Counted from the first letter of the stretch, positions 1-8,537 are shown. The stretch: DNA of 64,000 nucleotides from Microcoleus vaginatus PCC 9802 (GCA_022701275.1 CP031740.1:1995001-2059000), one strand, 5' to 3'. Translations and numbers: made by a program. Notes: generated from the sequence alone by a model not told the origin.

Positions 1-1401
1 GGCGGAGCGATTTTCGGTGCAGTTGTTACCGATTACCTGTACCGCGAATATCCAGAACTCGCTCCCGATGCTATCTCAACTTTAAAAGCTCGTTTAGCAG
101 ACCCGAAAAAGCTGGCGGAATTTGCACAAAATTTGAAATTAAACCAACTAGATTGGCGCGTCTGGAATCGGAAAAAAACAGACGAAAGCGAGTACAATAG
201 ATTGCTTTCGGAGACTTTTGAGGCTTTGTTTGGCGCGATTTACTTGGAGTTAGACCGCGATTTTTTCCGTGGGGAAAACTGGCTGATTCAGCACTTGATT
301 GAACCAAATGTTAGCCAGCATCTGGATCTAACTCAGCGGCGACAAATGGGGCTAGAAAACGAGGTGAAACGGCGGGAAATCCTGGGTGCGGATATTCTAG
401 ATGCGATCGCGATCGACTATTTGTATCACCGCTTTCCCGAACGCAACAGCAGCCAGCTAACTCGCTGGAAAAATATGTTAGTGGCCAAAGAGATTTTCCC
501 CAAAGACTTTAAGGCCAAATTAGGCAGTCATTACCTAGAGTTGGAGAGCAATTTCTCGCGTACCCGCGACTGGTTGGTGGATAACTTTATCAAAAGCGCA
601 GTTGACGAACTGCTAGAGGAAAGCGACACTCAACCCGAATATCTGATTGATAGTGCCAACCCTGACTCGCTGCCAGAATTGGTCAGCCGGATTACCGACA
701 AAAAGTGGAAAAATGAATTTGTGAGAGTTGTCAGCATTTTGCAACCGGCTGACGAAATTTTGCTGCTGATGCAACAAAAATTAGACAGTATGGCGGCTAA
801 AGATGAAACCTTGCAGCAGTTGCTAATCTGGGCAAATCACAAGTCTCAGTTAGTGCAAAGGAATTTTAAACCAGTCGAAATTCGCGCTTTTTATGTTGCC
901 TTAGTTTGCGTCCTCGATTTGGCTTTGACTCGCGTCCTCGATCCGAGTTTGAAGTTTGATAGATCGAAAGTTCGCAAGTTTCGGAATTGTTTGGCAAAAG
1001 CTGGAAAAAAGGTAGAATTTGCGGATGTTAACGAGTGTCTGAAATTTGCTTGTGATAATGATGTGGCGAGTATGTTGGTTGGCATTTTGGCGCTGGATAT
1101 TGAACCAGAACTTAAACAAATGCTGGCACAATTTCAGACTCAGATGCCTGATTTGCAAAACTGGAAAAAGTGGCGCAAAGAGTGCGGTTGCAGTTGGCTG
1201 GCAAAATTCAAAACAGCGATCGGCTACAATCGAGACTTTCGCCCCCAACAGAAAACTTTGCTGAAACAGTATTACTATGCCCAAAACTTGCTGGTGGAAT
1301 GCCTCAACAGCGATAATTGTCAGGTGACACCGGCCGTCAGACAAAAAATTGAGGATAAAATGTTGTTATTGTCGGTGGATTTGAAGCTGGTTCACATTTA
1401 A
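1..1401 (+). CDS. Tandem RNase III-like protein, 5' end missing
   Basis: The frame is open from base 1, so the N-terminus lies outside the window; the visible part is 466 residues. Two RNase III-like units follow each other. The first runs from GGAIFGAVVTDYLYREYP through LLSETFEALFGAIYLE, matching the LGD...LYRxFP and ADxxEAxxGAxYLD blocks of RNase III. The second is LGADILDAIAIDYLYHRFP, then KLGSHYLELE. Key acidic residues look altered: the Asp of the LGD block is Gly in unit one, and in unit two the block reads LGAD while the second Glu is Lys. No double-stranded-RNA-binding domain is recognisable; the last 250 residues are unassigned. RNase III cleaves double-stranded RNA, but this copy may be inactive or structural. 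The family call is fairly sure, catalytic status is inference. A hairpin follows the stop codon. Confidence 0.7.
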   Translation, partial: GGAIFGAVVTDYLYREYPELAPDAISTLKARLADPKKLAEFAQNLKLNQLDWRVWNRKKTDESEYNRLLSETFEALFGAIYLELDRDFFRGENWLIQHLIEPNVSQHLDLTQRRQMGLENEVKRREILGADILDAIAIDYLYHRFPERNSSQLTRWKNMLVAKEIFPKDFKAKLGSHYLELESNFSRTRDWLVDNFIKSAVDELLEESDTQPEYLIDSANPDSLPELVSRITDKKWKNEFVRVVSILQPADEILLLMQQKLDSMAAKDETLQQLLIWANHKSQLVQRNFKPVEIRAFYVALVCVLDLALTRVLDPSLKFDRSKVRKFRNCLAKAGKKVEFADVNECLKFACDNDVASMLVGILALDIEPELKQMLAQFQTQMPDLQNWKKWRKECGCSWLAKFKTAIGYNRDFRPQQKTLLKQYYYAQNLLVECLNSDNCQVTPAVRQKIEDKMLLLSVDLKLVHI

Positions 1402-1412
1402 TTTTGATAGCG

Positions 1413-1475
1413 CGGACGGGCGGGGCGCCCATCCCACCAATGGACGGACGGGCGGGACGCCCATCCCACCAATGG
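1413..1475. repeat. Two tandem copies of a ~30-bp GC-rich intergenic repeat
   Basis: Two nearly identical copies of a unit reading roughly ggacgggcggg(a/g)cgccc followed by atcccaccaatgg lie side by side. The gacgggc...gcccatccca core resembles the longer palindrome at 53587-53652, so this is probably a member of an interspersed repeat family. No coding role is seen. Confidence 0.7.
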
Positions 1476-1502
1476 AAACAGGGCTTACCCACTCCCACCC
1501 AA

Positions 1503-1565
1503 GAAACCGGGTTTTTTACCGAATCTGCGGGCTGCAACGCGTCTTTTGGTGAAAAACCCGGTTTC
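1503..1565. repeat. aaaccgggttt inverted repeat, possible terminator
   Basis: The arm gaaaccgggtttttt (1503-1517) is mirrored by aaaaacccggtttc (1552-1565) with a 34-nt loop. It sits downstream of the RNase III-like stop and could end that transcript. The same palindromic core recurs at 13115-13147 and 24431-24490. Confidence 0.6.
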
Positions 1566-1665
1566 GACGCACCGGTGCCTAAGTCCTAACAAAGGTAAGA
1601 TTTAATGGGCAAGTCAAGTTTATTGAGTGATGGCTTCCAAATCCTGTATCCCATAACGGAATTCT

Positions 1666-3780
1666 ATGCAGTTGCAGCGCCAATTTAGCGGACAACTGAT
1701 TGCGATCGACACCAAAACCGCGATCGCCAGTGGCGGTGAAGGTCGCATCTACCCGATCGCCCAAGACTCGTCCCTTGTAGCAAAAATCTACCACAAACCG
1801 ACAGACGAAGACGGCGACAAACTCACAGTCATGTTCAGTATGCCGCCGGATGCGCCGATCGCCGAACCCGGGCACGCTTCCATTGCTTGGCCGATCGATT
1901 TGCTGCATACTGTCGGCGGGCGAGAAAAAATCGTCGGTTTTGTGATGCCGCGCGTCAACAAAGTGATGCCGGTACACACTTTCTACACTCCCAAAACCAG
2001 GCGCGAACAAAAACCGCTATTTAGCTATCTTTACCTCCACCGTACCGCCAGAAATCTCGCCTCGGCTGTAAACGCCCTCCACGTCAGGGGTTACGTCATC
2101 GGCGACGTGAACGAGTCGAACATTCTCGTGACGGATACGGCGTTGGTAACGCTGGTAGACACGGATTCGTTTCAAGTCCGCGATCCTTATACGGGTTACG
2201 TTTATCGGTGTCCCGTGGGGAAACCGGAGTTTACGCCCCCGGAGTTGCAGGGGCAGACTTTCCGCGATATCGATCGAGCTCCAGAGCACGATTTGTTCGG
2301 TTTAGCGGTATTAATTTTTCAATTGCTGATGGAAGGTACGCACCCGTTTTCGGGAGTTTATCTCGGTAGCGATGAACCACCGCCTTTGGAAGCGAGAATT
2401 CGATCGGGCCATTTCCCCACAGGTACGAAGCGGATTCCCTACCGCCCGATGCCGGCTGCGCCTCCTTTTGAGATGCTGCATCCGCGGCTGCGGCAGATGT
2501 TTATCCGCTGTTTTGAGGAAGGGCACGGCAATCCTTCGGCGCGCCCGGATGCGAAAACTTGGGTGAATGCGATTCGGGAAGCGGAAGATGCTTTGGTAAC
2601 TTGCAGCAAAAACACTCAGCATAAATACGGAAATCATCTCAGTCGGTGCCCTTGGTGCGATCGGGCAAAACTCCTCAAAGGGCGCGATCCGTTTCCTTCG
2701 CGGCAAGCAGTCAGCAACGGATTGCACTTGCAGCCCGCGAAAACCAAGCGTAAAAAGCCCCAACCGCCCGTCGTGACGCAGCCTGCGGTGCGCCGGCAAC
2801 AGCCCTCCACGGGGCTGCCGCGCCCCCTCGGCCAGTACGCAGTGCCCTTGCTGCCGATGCCGATGTCTCCTCGGAGTCGGACTCCGGCGCCTCGGGTTCC
2901 TGTGGGCAAGTTTGAGCGCATTTTTCAGGATGCTGCTTGGGGAGGTGTTTGGGGCAGTTTGTGTTTGGCGGCGATCGGGGGGATTTATTCGGTAATAGCT
3001 GAGGGCGGCGGCGCTATTTTGGGGGCGATTTTTGTTGGTACGATTTGGGGCTGTTTTTTTGGGATGATGTGGGGGGTTTTTACTTTGGCGCCGAATCAGA
3101 TGTGGCGGAAGTGGGGCGGAGTTTTGGTGGGGGCGGCTTGGGGCGCTTTTTTGTTGGCGGCGATCGGCGGTGCGGTGTTTGGCGCGATTAATAGCACTCC
3201 GGGAATCGGGGAGAGGATTTTGGCTGGGGCGGGGGTTGGTGCTGTCTGGGGCTGTGTTTGGGCGAGTTTTCGGCCTCCTCTGGCGCTGCCGGCAGGGAGG
3301 GTGTGGGGCCGGCGCGGAGGGTATTTGGGGGCGGTCTGGGGCTCGTTTGTGGGGACTCTGGCTGGTGTTTTGTTGGGGGCTGGGTTGGTGGTTTGGCAGC
3401 AGTACGGTGTCCAGATGCGGCCGGTGAATGAGTTTGCGGGTTTGTTGCTGGGTGTGGCGATCGTGGCGGCTGGTGTGGGTTCTGTTGGAGGTGTGCTTTC
3501 TGGGGGTTTGTTGGGTTTGTGCGGGTTTTCGCCGAAGCTGCCGATTTCGTTTCAGCCTTCGGGGGTGAAGGGTGGGACTTTGGGGGCGATTTGGGGCAGT
3601 TTTTTGGGGACTTTTGCGGGTGCTGTGTTGGGGGCGGTGGTGTCTGCGATGTTTCCGGCTGTTAGCGCTGGGGTGCCGGTGCAGTTGGGGCCCGTGGCGG
3701 GGGCGATCGTGGGGGCTGGCTTGGGGGCGATTTGGGGGGTGGTTTCGGGTACTGTTTGGGGGGCTTTGGGCAAGTGGTGA
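1666..3780 (+). CDS. Protein kinase-like / zinc-ribbon / multi-TM protein (COG4248-like)
   Basis: A 704-residue protein. Residues 1-310 are a divergent Ser/Thr kinase domain: glycine loop SGGEGRIY (22-29), the candidate ATP lysine K40 in VAKIYH, a catalytic loop GDVNESNIL with D147 and N152, and DTDSF (165-169) in place of DFG. A HKYGNHLSRCPWC stretch near residue 325 is a likely zinc-binding ribbon. After a Pro-rich linker the C-terminal 290 residues are a run of hydrophobic Gly/Ala/Trp repeats such as GAIWGSFLGTFAGAVLGA, probably several membrane segments with glycine-zipper packing. The kinase plus CPWC arrangement matches the YegI/COG4248 type, often linked with PP2C phosphatases and VWA proteins, none of which is present here. 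Kinase activity and substrate are unknown. The ATG at 1666 lacks a clear Shine-Dalgarno site. Confidence 0.75.
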   Translation: MQLQRQFSGQLIAIDTKTAIASGGEGRIYPIAQDSSLVAKIYHKPTDEDGDKLTVMFSMPPDAPIAEPGHASIAWPIDLLHTVGGREKIVGFVMPRVNKVMPVHTFYTPKTRREQKPLFSYLYLHRTARNLASAVNALHVRGYVIGDVNESNILVTDTALVTLVDTDSFQVRDPYTGYVYRCPVGKPEFTPPELQGQTFRDIDRAPEHDLFGLAVLIFQLLMEGTHPFSGVYLGSDEPPPLEARIRSGHFPTGTKRIPYRPMPAAPPFEMLHPRLRQMFIRCFEEGHGNPSARPDAKTWVNAIREAEDALVTCSKNTQHKYGNHLSRCPWCDRAKLLKGRDPFPSRQAVSNGLHLQPAKTKRKKPQPPVVTQPAVRRQQPSTGLPRPLGQYAVPLLPMPMSPRSRTPAPRVPVGKFERIFQDAAWGGVWGSLCLAAIGGIYSVIAEGGGAILGAIFVGTIWGCFFGMMWGVFTLAPNQMWRKWGGVLVGAAWGAFLLAAIGGAVFGAINSTPGIGERILAGAGVGAVWGCVWASFRPPLALPAGRVWGRRGGYLGAVWGSFVGTLAGVLLGAGLVVWQQYGVQMRPVNEFAGLLLGVAIVAAGVGSVGGVLSGGLLGLCGFSPKLPISFQPSGVKGGTLGAIWGSFLGTFAGAVLGAVVSAMFPAVSAGVPVQLGPVAGAIVGAGLGAIWGVVSGTVWGALGKW

Positions 3781-4062
3781 TCGGGTTGATGTGTGTTTTT
3801 GGGTGGAAAATGCGTCTATGCGTAGGTGTAAAAATCGAGGTGTTAAATTTGGGGACTATAATGTAAATCCTGTAAGGGTTAGAGGCACTTCAACCAATAA
3901 GATGGTGGTAGACGCAATCGCTGAAATTTATGCAGGATAAGGGTTTGATGACTGTCTGAAAATTCTGGTATTGACAAGTCGAAGGCTGAAATGGTACTTT
4001 TGTTTTACGTAGACGTAACTGAACCTTGAAAACCAAATACAGCAAAGCTTCTGGAACGGGCG
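3781..4062 (+). promoter_or_regulatory. CRISPR leader region
   Basis: This 282-bp gene-free stretch lies immediately before the first repeat. Repeats end in attgaaac, the usual 5' handle of crRNAs, so transcription should run left to right and this side is the leader. It contains a plausible sigma70-type promoter (see 3971-4000). No cas gene is present on either side of the array in the window. Confidence 0.65.
3971..4000 (+). promoter_or_regulatory. Candidate CRISPR leader promoter
   Basis: ttgaca at 3971-3976 is separated by 18 bp from tacttt at 3995-4000. Transcription would begin near 4007, about 55 nt before the first repeat at 4063. The call rests on position and consensus fit only. 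Confidence 0.45.
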
Positions 4063-4172
4063 GCCGCAATTAACCTAACTCCCTATCAGGGATTGAAACT
4101 TTAAGATGGAATCACATACAGCACTTTGCTTAACAGTTAGGTACAATAGTAGAGGTGGTAAGAAAGAAAAAA

Positions 4173-4571
4173 ATGAAACCCTACTCCCTAGATATGCGTC
4201 AAAAGATTGTTGACACTTACGAGGCAGGTAACACCTCTATTCGGCAAGTAGCAGAAAGATTTCAAGTCAGTAAAAGTACCGTACAAGCCCTACTAAAGCG
4301 AAAAAAAGAGACAGGAAGATTACTCCCTAGTCAGGCAAAGGGCGGTAAACCGAGTTTACTGTTTGGTCACGAACAACAGATTGAAGAGATGGTAGCCCAG
4401 TATCCAGATTACACACTAGCGGAATACTGTGAGTATTGGCACGAAAAAACAGGAGTATGGTTGAGCGAGAGTGCGATGTGCCGATTCCTAAAAAAGCAGC
4501 AACTCACTTTGAAAAAAAAACACTACGCAGCAGTCAAGCCCATAAAGAAATTAATCAAAATCAGCGAATAG
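4173..4571 (+). CDS. IS630-type transposase, N-terminal part (orfA)
   Basis: The first reading frame encodes the helix-turn-helix part of the transposase: MKPYSLDMRQKIVDTYEAG, then RQVAERFQVSKSTVQALLKR, and a winged segment that normally binds the terminal repeats. I chose the ATG at 4173 because MKPYS is the usual IS630 beginning; a GTG at 4155 is also in frame. Reading continues to a stop at 4571, but the family sequence continues in the -1 frame after a run of nine A (4512-4520). A -1 slip there joins LTLKKK to TLRSSQAHKE and gives a product of about 315 residues. Confidence 0.85.
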   Translation: MKPYSLDMRQKIVDTYEAGNTSIRQVAERFQVSKSTVQALLKRKKETGRLLPSQAKGGKPSLLFGHEQQIEEMVAQYPDYTLAEYCEYWHEKTGVWLSESAMCRFLKKQQLTLKKKHYAAVKPIKKLIKISE

Positions 4572-5119
4572 AATATTGGAAAAAAATCCGAGATGTCGCA
4601 CCAAAAGATCTGATATTTTTGGACGAAATGGGCGTATTGCTAGGGATAATGAGATCCAGAGCTAGAAGTAAAAAGGGAGAAAGAAGCTACGATATCAAGC
4701 CATTTTATAGAGGAAGTAGGGTGACAGTAATTGGTGCAATAACCAACAAGAAGGTCATCGCCATGAAAACAATGAAACAATCAATGAATGGAGAAGAGTT
4801 CAAGAAATTTGTGCAAGAACAATTGGTTCCCAAATTATGGAAAGGAGCGGTATTAGTTATGGATAATTTGAAGGCACACAAGGTAGAAGGTGTGGAAAAA
4901 ATGATCGAAGCAGTGGGAGCAAGAGTAGTGTATTTGTCACCGTACTCACCTGAGTTTAACCCCATCGAACATTTATGGTGGGAATTAAAGGCATGGCTCA
5001 GGAGATTTGTACCTCGAAGTGTACAGATTGTGGAAAAACTATTGGAATTGGGTGTGAAATTATGTTCAAGTAAGCAAATCGAAAATTATTTTGCTCACTG
5101 CTGTTACTGTACCTCTTAG
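4436..5119 (+). CDS. IS630-type transposase, DDE catalytic part (orfB)
   Basis: This frame carries the catalytic core. The meaningful part starts near 4520. The DDE triad is visible: Asp in LIFLDEMGV, Asp in VLVMDNLKAHK and Glu in FNPIEHLWWELK. The core follows orfA in the -1 frame and has no convincing start of its own, so it is most likely made by programmed -1 frameshifting at the A9 tract, which is common in this family. A one-base loss in a once continuous gene is the alternative. The intact triad and perfect inverted repeats suggest recent activity. Confidence 0.85.
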   Translation: MARKNRSMVERECDVPIPKKAATHFEKKTLRSSQAHKEINQNQRIEYWKKIRDVAPKDLIFLDEMGVLLGIMRSRARSKKGERSYDIKPFYRGSRVTVIGAITNKKVIAMKTMKQSMNGEEFKKFVQEQLVPKLWKGAVLVMDNLKAHKVEGVEKMIEAVGARVVYLSPYSPEFNPIEHLWWELKAWLRRFVPRSVQIVEKLLELGVKLCSSKQIENYFAHCCYCTS

Positions 5120-6524
5120 TCACGCAAAGTGCTGTAATGGTAGTGATTTTGCCGCAATTAACCTAACTCCCTATCAGGGATTGAAACCAAATGCAATTTG
5201 TGCAATCTCAATGTCATCCAAGCCGCAATTAACCTAACTCCCTATCAGGGATTGAAACCCACCCCAAAGCTTTGATTCTACTAACTGGAGAAGCCGCAAT
5301 TAACCTAACTCCCTATCAGGGATTGAAACGGAAAAAATTTCAAGGTAGTCTCTCAGATATCGAGCCGCAATTAACCTAACTCCCTATCAGGGATTGAAAC
5401 AAGAGCCGTCAAAGGAGCTAGCCACAAAACTAAAGCCGCAATTAACCTAACTCCCTATCAGGGATTGAAACGCGCAATTGCTTAGCCAGTGGCGGATCTC
5501 TAAGAGCCGCAATTAACCTAACTCCCTATCAGGGATTGAAACCTAGCAGATCAAAGGCTTGCTGGGATTTGTCCACGCCGCAATTAACCTAACTCCCTAT
5601 CAGGGATTGAAACAAGCAATTTTCGGATGTGCCCAGGGGAACGATTCAAGCCGCAATTAACCTAACTCCCTATCAGGGATTGAAACGCGCCCGTGGCAAC
5701 ACCACCCAAACCAAAAGCGGCAACGCAAGCCGCAATTAACCTAACTCCCTATCAGGGATTGAAACTTGAAAGAGGCTAGCGGTTTCAGCTTCGACGGCTC
5801 TAGCCGCAATTAACCTAACTCCCTATCAGGGATTGAAACATGTGGAAAAAATCGCCCTCTACGCCGCGAGTTTCGCCGCAATTAACCTAACTCCCTATCA
5901 GGGATTGAAACGTACCTTCATTTGACTCCCTCTTCGCTTTTATAAAAGCCGCAATTAACCTAACTCCCTATCAGGGATTGAAACAGTATCCTCCAGCGGG
6001 GCGATCGCCTTTACCTTCGCCGCAATTAACCTAACTCCCTATCAGGGATTGAAACAAAAAATAAGTACATTAATGAGTCGGCTGATCTATTGCCGCAATT
6101 AACCTAACTCCCTATCAGGGATTGAAACCCATACTTTGGCGACAATTTTGTTGTGGCGGTAGTTGGCCGCAATTAACCTAACTCCCTATCAGGGATTGAA
6201 ACAGCAGGCCTAGAACTGGTTGTAGACACGATCAAGCGCCGCAATTAACCTAACTCCCTATCAGGGATTGAAACAACAGGAATTTGCAAGATGGTCCTGG
6301 TATTGAGCGCCGCAATTAACCTAACTCCCTATCAGGGATTGAAACCGAAATTTCGGACACTTTCGAGAGGCTCATGGGGCCGCAATTAACCTAACTCCCT
6401 ATCAGGGATTGAAACGCGCAACTGCAGCTCGAACTTGCAAAAAAGCCTGAGGCCGCAATTAACCTAACTCCCTATCAGGGATTGAAACATTGACTCTCAA
6501 GTTGCCTGGAACAAAGCGGTGGCA

Positions 6525-6540
6525 GCCGCAATTAACCTAA
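6525..6540 (+). repeat. Partial CRISPR repeat directly before a full repeat
   Basis: The first 16 nt of the repeat (gccgcaattaacctaa) occur immediately before a complete copy at 6541. This looks like a slippage or aborted-recombination product within the array. Confidence 0.9.
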
Positions 6541-7064
6541 GCCGCAATTAACCTAACTCCCTATCAGGGATTGAAACAAAATTCGCAGCGGTCGGCGATC
6601 GGGCAAACCTACAGCCGCAATTAACCTAACTCCCTATCAGGGATTGAAACCGAATCAGTCAGCGGGTTGCGCGGGGCGAAAATTGCCGCAATTAACCTAA
6701 CTCCCTATCAGGGATTGAAACTTAAATGGGGGGCGGTTTGCAACCAAGAGTAATTGCCGCAATTAACCTAACTCCCTATCAGGGATTGAAACGTAAGTCA
6801 GGCGATCGCGGCAACCGTAAGCTCGGATAGCCGCAATTAACCTAACTCCCTATCAGGGATTGAAACTCTGGTGCTACTGTCGCACCCGCAGAAGGCGATA
6901 TTGCCGCAATTAACCTAACTCCCTATCAGGGATTGAAACCGTCGGTGTCGTTTCGGCGATCGCACCAAGCGTCAAAGCCGCAATTAACCTAACTCCCTAT
7001 CAGGGATTGAAACGAATAAAAGAGTAAAAAACAAATTAAGCCACGATAAACCTAAATTCCATCT

Positions 7065-8165
7065 TCACTTAAGATGACAGTGACAATTCGGCTTTTCAAT
7101 CAAAGACTCAACCAAAGCATTCAAAGCAACCGCCGCCAACAACCCGCCGCCAAAAGTCCCCACAGTCGTAATATAAGCAACGCCCGATCGCACTAACCGC
7201 CGTTTCGCCACCGGAGAATGACTAAAACCGATCGGCATACCAATTACCAAAGCCGGTTGCAGTTGCCCACTCTCGATCGCCTCGCAAACCGCCATCAGCA
7301 CAGACGGCGCATATCCTATCACCAATATACATCCTTTTTCCAGTTTCAACAACTTTTTAAACCACTCACCCTGCTGCCAGAATTCCTGTTCCGCTTCCGC
7401 CGCAGCATTGATGTGCGGGTCATCAATTAAAGTTGCAATACTTGTTCCCAAATGCGCCAATCTTGTCCCATCCAAAGCCGCAAAAACAGGCGGCACATCA
7501 GCCACAATTTGACACTGATTTTTCAAAGCTTCCCGCGCGGATTTAATCGCCGTTTCGCTCAACTTCACAAACGGCAGCAGCGAACAATCTCCGCAAGCTA
7601 ACACCAGTTTAGAAAGCAAGTCTACCTCAATTTCCGAGCGATCGGCCAAATCCGGCAACAAATGCTGCAACGACTCCCCAAAATCCTCCGGGTGAGTGTG
7701 CGCCCCCGCATCCCAACCCTCCCAAAGTTGTTCCAACTCATCCAACCCCCCCTCAGTTTCCGCCTGCAACAGCCTTAATTGCGCCAGGGCGTCCGCTTGC
7801 ACCGCTTGACAGGAAATATCCCGTCCCAGCAATCCTTCCAGCGCCGAAGCCGTTTCTCTGAGGCGAACAATTTGCTGAATAACCGACAGATATTGCCGTT
7901 GCAGAGTCGCCATCAGCGCGTCAGGCGAAGCATCCGCGTCTGTTTCTAATAGTTTGCGGATGTGAGACAGTTGAAAGCCTTGCTGCTTGAGTGCGACTAT
8001 TCTTTGCAGTCTTTGCACATCGCTGCGGGTATACAATCTGTAGTTAGAGGTCGATCGTACCGCCGGAGATAGCAGCCCCAAAGCGTGATAATGTCGCACC
8101 ATCCGAGGGGTAATTGTGCCTTTTACCGCTTCTGTAAGTTGTTTGATTGTCAGGTATTCTTGCAT
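7065..8165 (-). CDS. coaR: CoaR, cobalt-responsive MerR-family activator with CbiC-like domain
   Basis: A 366-residue regulator. Residues 1-70 are a MerR-type winged helix (LTIKQLTEAVKGTITPRMVR, YRLYTRSDVQRLQRI). Residues from about 165 onward resemble precorrin-8X methylmutase (CobH/CbiC), including VIGMPIGFSHSPVAKRRL and TTVGTFGGGLLAAVALNAL. The protein ends in CHCHLK, matching the C-terminal Cys-His-Cys motif needed for cobalt sensing in Synechocystis CoaR. The start is set at MQEYLTIKQ because the MerR domain begins there; 56 more in-frame residues upstream read through repeat DNA. It is divergent from coaT, which it should activate in response to cobalt. The intergenic gap is unusually long because a repeat element lies in it. 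Confidence 0.92.
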   Translation of the reverse strand: MQEYLTIKQLTEAVKGTITPRMVRHYHALGLLSPAVRSTSNYRLYTRSDVQRLQRIVALKQQGFQLSHIRKLLETDADASPDALMATLQRQYLSVIQQIVRLRETASALEGLLGRDISCQAVQADALAQLRLLQAETEGGLDELEQLWEGWDAGAHTHPEDFGESLQHLLPDLADRSEIEVDLLSKLVLACGDCSLLPFVKLSETAIKSAREALKNQCQIVADVPPVFAALDGTRLAHLGTSIATLIDDPHINAAAEAEQEFWQQGEWFKKLLKLEKGCILVIGYAPSVLMAVCEAIESGQLQPALVIGMPIGFSHSPVAKRRLVRSGVAYITTVGTFGGGLLAAVALNALVESLIEKPNCHCHLK

Positions 8166-8249
8166 TGAATTTTTGGATTTTGGAATTGTATATTTGCTTC
8201 TCGAATTCACCCAGAGTCCTAGGAGTGAATCAATTCCCCGTCTCATAGC

Positions 8250-8399
8250 AGAAGTCGGTTTTAACTCACATTTTGCACCAATATCAATTACTTGTTTAGG
8301 AACAGGCAAGATGCCTGTTCCCCAAGAGATCAATTTTATTGTGGAACAGGCATCTTGCCTGTTCTTGAGAATGGTGCAACATCTCAGTTAAAACCGACT
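8250..8399. repeat. MITE-like nested inverted repeat between coaR and coaT
   Basis: Outer arms agtcggttttaact...tgcacca (8250-8277) and the mirrored tggtgca...agttaaaaccgact (about 8372-8399) enclose inner arms built on ggaacaggcaagatgcctgttcc (8298-8321, mirrored at 8343-8364). A related copy lies at about 13191-13315 and a variant at 53587-53652. It has no coding capacity; the size and terminal inverted repeats suggest a non-autonomous mobile element. Confidence 0.65.
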
Positions 8400-8459
8400 A
8401 AAACATTAAATTCAATTCTCAGCTATCTTCAGTCCTCTTTCAGAGGACTTGCGCTATGA

Positions 8460-8481
8460 GACAGGGAATTCATTCCCTGTC
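8460..8481. repeat. Perfect 22-bp palindrome
   Basis: gacagggaat and attccctgtc form a perfect hairpin with a 2-nt centre, about 60 bp upstream of the coaT promoter. A nearby aagtcctc...gaggactt type dyad (about 8431-8450) recurs at 37538-37562. No function is assigned. Confidence 0.5.
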
Positions 8482-8537
8482 GGACTCTGGGACTCAACGA
8501 GGGGCGAGTTGATGCTGGATTTATTTGGGTTTCACTC

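Larger units (their letters stand above)
4119..5134 (+). mobile_element. IS630-family insertion sequence inside the first CRISPR spacer
   Basis: The element is 1,016 bp. Its ends carry a perfect 11-bp inverted repeat, cagcactttgc (4119-4129) and gcaaagtgctg (5124-5134), extending imperfectly to about 30 bp. It is flanked by TA dinucleotides (4117-4118 and 5135-5136), the target duplication typical of IS630/Tc1 elements. Removing the element and one TA restores a normal 33-nt spacer, so insertion followed spacer acquisition. It encodes a transposase split over two frames and is more A+T-rich than the flanking genes. Confidence 0.95.
4063..7013 (+). CRISPR. CRISPR array, 27 full 37-nt repeats, interrupted by an IS
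   Basis: The repeat is 37 nt: gccgcaattaacctaactcc followed by ctatcagggattgaaac, with an internal tccct/aggga dyad. Full copies begin at 4063, 5151, 5222, 5293, 5364, 5435, 5506, 5577, 5650, 5729, 5803, 5875, 5948, 6019, 6092, 6166, 6238, 6309, 6379, 6452, 6541, 6614, 6685, 6756, 6830, 6903 and 6977. A 16-nt partial copy sits at 6525-6540, abutting the full copy at 6541. Spacers are 33-37 nt, with one of 42 nt (5687-5728). The first spacer (4100-4118 plus 5137-5150, 33 nt when rejoined) contains the IS630-type element. Repeats are essentially identical, including the last one. The 3' attgaaac fits type I or III systems; subtype cannot be set without cas genes. Confidence 0.97.

Noticed and set aside
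1404..1589. 61-residue ORF after the RNase III-like gene
   Set aside because: It translates intergenic repeats (PPMDGRAGRPSHQ) and is not a real protein.
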